From Candidatus Zipacnadia bacterium (GTDB lineage: Bacteria; Armatimonadota; Zipacnadia; Zipacnadales; Zipacnadaceae): 16,855 nt of DNA. Within the stretch, counting starts at the first letter, position 1, and each line of letters opens with the position of its first letter. The DNA lies in assembly GCA_029821455.1 (NCBI GenBank), contig JALGTI010000028.1, positions 1-16,855 on the forward strand, in the 5' to 3' direction. A model generated the notes under the pieces. The model worked only from the letters and a program-made list of their open reading frames with translations, was not told the DNA's origin and searched no databases. The position numbers were made by a program, and so were the translations under genes. Shown in pieces: positions 14,581 to 16,855 of the stretch.

Positions 14581-16855
14581 CTACCGATCTTCTGCCGCCA
14601 GACGCCGCAGCCGGTCCTGCGCCAGCCTCCCACGATATGATTTCCGGAACCTGGCACACTCCGTGTACGCCTCTATCGCGCCAGCCTTATCATTCAGTCT
14701 CTCAGCACACTGTGCTATCCCCCACCAGCCCGTTGTCGCTGCAATGAAGACAGTTTCAGCCGGATCAACCTCCGGCAGCCCGGCCAGCAGCTCCCGATAC
14801 GCATCGGCGGCCGCCTGGTAGTCGGCCTTGCGCCAGTTTACATAGGCCCTGGCATGGGCAAGCTCGCGCCACAAGTGCTCTCCGGTTCCCTTGCCCTGCA
14901 GTTGCGCCTGAATGGCTGCCAGGGCCTCATCATACTGCCCGGCATTGGTCAGGGTGCGGGCCAGTTCGATGGTCAGGGAGGCATCATCCCCGCCCTGGCC
15001 GATACGCTCGCGCAGCCAGGCAATCGCCGCCTCAAAGCCGCCCCACGGCTCCACATGGATGTCTGCCTCTGTGAGGCCTGCTTGCTGGCAGGCCCATTGC
15101 ATCTGGTGCATACCCGCGCCGGCCCCCAGATACCAGCCCCCGAGCGGCTCATACCAATTCAGATATGAATCCAACATCTGCAATCCATAGTTGAGTAGCT
15201 CAACATCGCCGGTCGCCTCGTATGCCTGCGCCGCCACTGATACGATTTCCCCCGGCGCCCAGTAGTAGATGCCAGCGCCTCCCTTGGCATAGGTAGACGC
15301 CAGCATCCCGCTTGGCTCACCGGTCTCTTCATAGAACCACTTGCACACGTGGGCGATGGCCGGGATGGCCGAATCATCCCCCGTCGCAGTCCAGTACAGA
15401 TACAAGCCATCCACCAGGTGGCCGATCCCGAACATCCGCCCTGTGTAGGCGTCGTTGAGGGCAATCGGGCGCAGGTGCTGATACTGCTCACGCAGCTCCT
15501 GCCAGTGCTCAGGCTTGTCGGTCACCTGGGCGATGCGGGCCATCCAACCCAGGGGCAGGGATGAATTGCGCTCGGTCGTGCGCGGCTTGCCGGCTGTGAT
15601 GCAATCGCCTACCTCCGTGAGCGCCTCGAGGGCCCGGCGGTCACCAGTCAGGCAGTAGTAGTCATACAGGCCTGCAATCCAGGGCTTGATGTATGGCGCG
15701 CGGGGGTCCCAGTGGTCGGCGGTGTACTCCGTGTGGTGCCAGCCCACCAGGTGGGCCGGATAGTGCATGATGTCAATATCCGCCCGATGCCGCGCCTGGG
15801 CCGAGGCGATGTCAAAGATGGTAGAATCGCCCGTGCGGAAGTAGAAGAGCAGCAGGTCATGGTCGGGGTGGTGATAGCCGTTCCCACCGGGGTCTCCATA
15901 GTGGAGAATGCCGGGGCTCTTGCCATTGGCCGCCCGGCGCAACCAGGTGTAGTAACTGTCCCCGGCTAGCTGCTCGTAGTTCGGCCAGTTCTCCTCATCT
16001 ACCAGGCCGAACGGCGTTATCGCCCCCGATGCCAGCAGCTCTTCAGGTGGCAACGTCGCCCGCAATGGGTACAAGACTAGGTCTCGTCCTGAACCATCCC
16101 CGAAATCCAGCACAAGCTGGTGTGTTTCCCGACAGCCGAGGGTGAAGTGCCCGACCCTGAGCCAACCGTCAAGGGGATTCGTATAAGTCTCCTGGTGGAG
16201 CGTAACCTCTCGCGCCTTCACCGGGACATAATTCCGCGAACGGTATCCCTGATAAAGCACGTTGGCGCTAAAGAATTCCTTGTCTGCAATCCGGGGGGGC
16301 AGCCGCATTGTCAGAGGTATGCTTGTTACCTCCTTGATGCCGCGCTCTGGCCGCAGCACCTCGTTCTTGTAGGTCACATCCCCCGGGTCTGAGCAGTTGA
16401 TGAAGGTCAGGTCAATGCGCACGTACTGCTCACCAGCATAGCAGTAGATGCGCGCGTAGTAGTCAATGTCCCCGTCCTGAATGGGCGTAGCGCGGCTAAC
16501 CTTGACCACTGCTCTCAGCGGCCCGGCCTCCTCTATCTCAAACTTGCTTTCGACCGGGAAGATGGTCTGCTCCTGCGCACTAGCAGTCTTGAGGGAGAAG
16601 GTGATCTCGTCGCGTCCGAACGGCCAGACCGTCTCTCCATTCATTGTAAACTGGAAGCTGTCCCACAGCCCTGTCTGACCGTCCCTGAAGCGCAGTTCCA
16701 GGGGCCCCGTCCTGATGGCTGCCCGCCCAAGCTCTTGCACCACCTCAATGCGCTTGTAGTCGCCCGGCGCTGCCTGTCCAGTCGTAAGAATGTACTCAGA
16801 CCTCCAGTCTTTGTGGAAGGTCAACAGTGCCCACTTGACCGACCCATCCGGCCAG
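14581..16855 (-). CDS. PcRGLX/YetA-like (exo-rhamnogalacturonan-lyase-type) protein with C-terminal TPR-like region, 5' end outside window
   Basis: The frame is open from the right edge to TGA at 14581 (757 visible residues), so the gene is 5'-truncated here and the TTG at 16824 is not its start. The first visible residues, WPDGSVKWALLTFHKDW, are the conserved 'WPDGS.kW' element of the RIFT-barrel N-terminal domain of PcRGLX-like proteins. A second beta domain follows (about 55-280). Then comes an alpha/alpha toroid containing SPGILHYGDPGGNGYHHPDH, HYPAHLVGWHHTEYTADHWD and GLYDYYCLTGD (about 310-405), regions known in lyase-type enzymes to line the active cleft. This suggests cleavage or binding of rhamnogalacturonan-like chains. 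The last 125 residues (about 625-750) look like tetratricopeptide repeats (AGQYDEALAAIQAQL, ADYQAAADAYRELLAG, NDKAGAIEAYTECARF), unusual for this family. Activity not provable from sequence. Confidence 0.82.
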   Translation of the reverse strand, partial: WPDGSVKWALLTFHKDWRSEYILTTGQAAPGDYKRIEVVQELGRAAIRTGPLELRFRDGQTGLWDSFQFTMNGETVWPFGRDEITFSLKTASAQEQTIFPVESKFEIEEAGPLRAVVKVSRATPIQDGDIDYYARIYCYAGEQYVRIDLTFINCSDPGDVTYKNEVLRPERGIKEVTSIPLTMRLPPRIADKEFFSANVLYQGYRSRNYVPVKAREVTLHQETYTNPLDGWLRVGHFTLGCRETHQLVLDFGDGSGRDLVLYPLRATLPPEELLASGAITPFGLVDEENWPNYEQLAGDSYYTWLRRAANGKSPGILHYGDPGGNGYHHPDHDLLLFYFRTGDSTIFDIASAQARHRADIDIMHYPAHLVGWHHTEYTADHWDPRAPYIKPWIAGLYDYYCLTGDRRALEALTEVGDCITAGKPRTTERNSSLPLGWMARIAQVTDKPEHWQELREQYQHLRPIALNDAYTGRMFGIGHLVDGLYLYWTATGDDSAIPAIAHVCKWFYEETGEPSGMLASTYAKGGAGIYYWAPGEIVSVAAQAYEATGDVELLNYGLQMLDSYLNWYEPLGGWYLGAGAGMHQMQWACQQAGLTEADIHVEPWGGFEAAIAWLRERIGQGGDDASLTIELARTLTNAGQYDEALAAIQAQLQGKGTGEHLWRELAHARAYVNWRKADYQAAADAYRELLAGLPEVDPAETVFIAATTGWWGIAQCAERLNDKAGAIEAYTECARFRKSYRGRLAQDRLRRLAAEDR

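Overview
The window is GC-rich (about 60% by eye) chromosomal DNA from an uncultured-type, glycan-degrading bacterium. Exported FG-GAP, glycoside hydrolase family 2 and rhamnogalacturonan-lyase-like proteins, a Gfo/Idh/MocA oxidoreductase, a HEAT-repeat lipoprotein and many dispersed hairpin repeats suggest an Armatimonadota-, Hydrogenedentota- or Planctomycetes-like lineage. This placement is an inference from gene content, because no rRNA or tRNA is present. Almost everything lies on the minus strand; the only plus-strand gene is the Gfo/Idh oxidoreductase.

Positions 1-8359 (minus) read, in transcription order, as: secreted GH2 enzyme, small cupin, N-terminal part of a decayed neutral-ceramidase-family gene, exported FG-GAP/VCBS protein, C-terminal part of a ceramidase-family gene, and a sugar-phosphate isomerase/epimerase-like TIM barrel that runs off the left edge. 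Gaps are mostly short, so this looks like one polysaccharide/glycoside catabolic operon, with a possible extra promoter ahead of the FG-GAP gene. The main surprise is here: two pieces of the same protein family flank the FG-GAP gene. The N-terminal piece is split over three reading frames and the C-terminal piece carries an early amber stop. A 362-bp divergent intergenic region separates this block from the Gfo/Idh gene.

Positions 9919-12635 hold two housekeeping or unknown genes (a membrane-anchored hypothetical protein and queA) among spacers full of palindromic repeats. Four copies of one 20-22 bp hairpin recur, with four other hairpin types. Several sit directly behind stop codons, so they may serve as terminators or mRNA-stabilising 3' ends. 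A small remnant of a glycosidase C-terminus also lies here.

Positions 12636-16855 (minus) hold a PcRGLX/YetA-like exo-rhamnogalacturonan-lyase-type protein with a C-terminal TPR-like extension (5' end outside the window), a HEAT-repeat lipoprotein with a histidine-rich segment just after its lipid anchor, and a HIT-family nucleotide-binding protein. The last two are 11 bp apart.

I see no mobile-element genes, CRISPR array, tRNA or rRNA. No obviously new system stands out. The observations most worth following are the split ceramidase-family gene around the FG-GAP gene, the repeat families, the lyase-TPR fusion and the His-rich HEAT lipoprotein.
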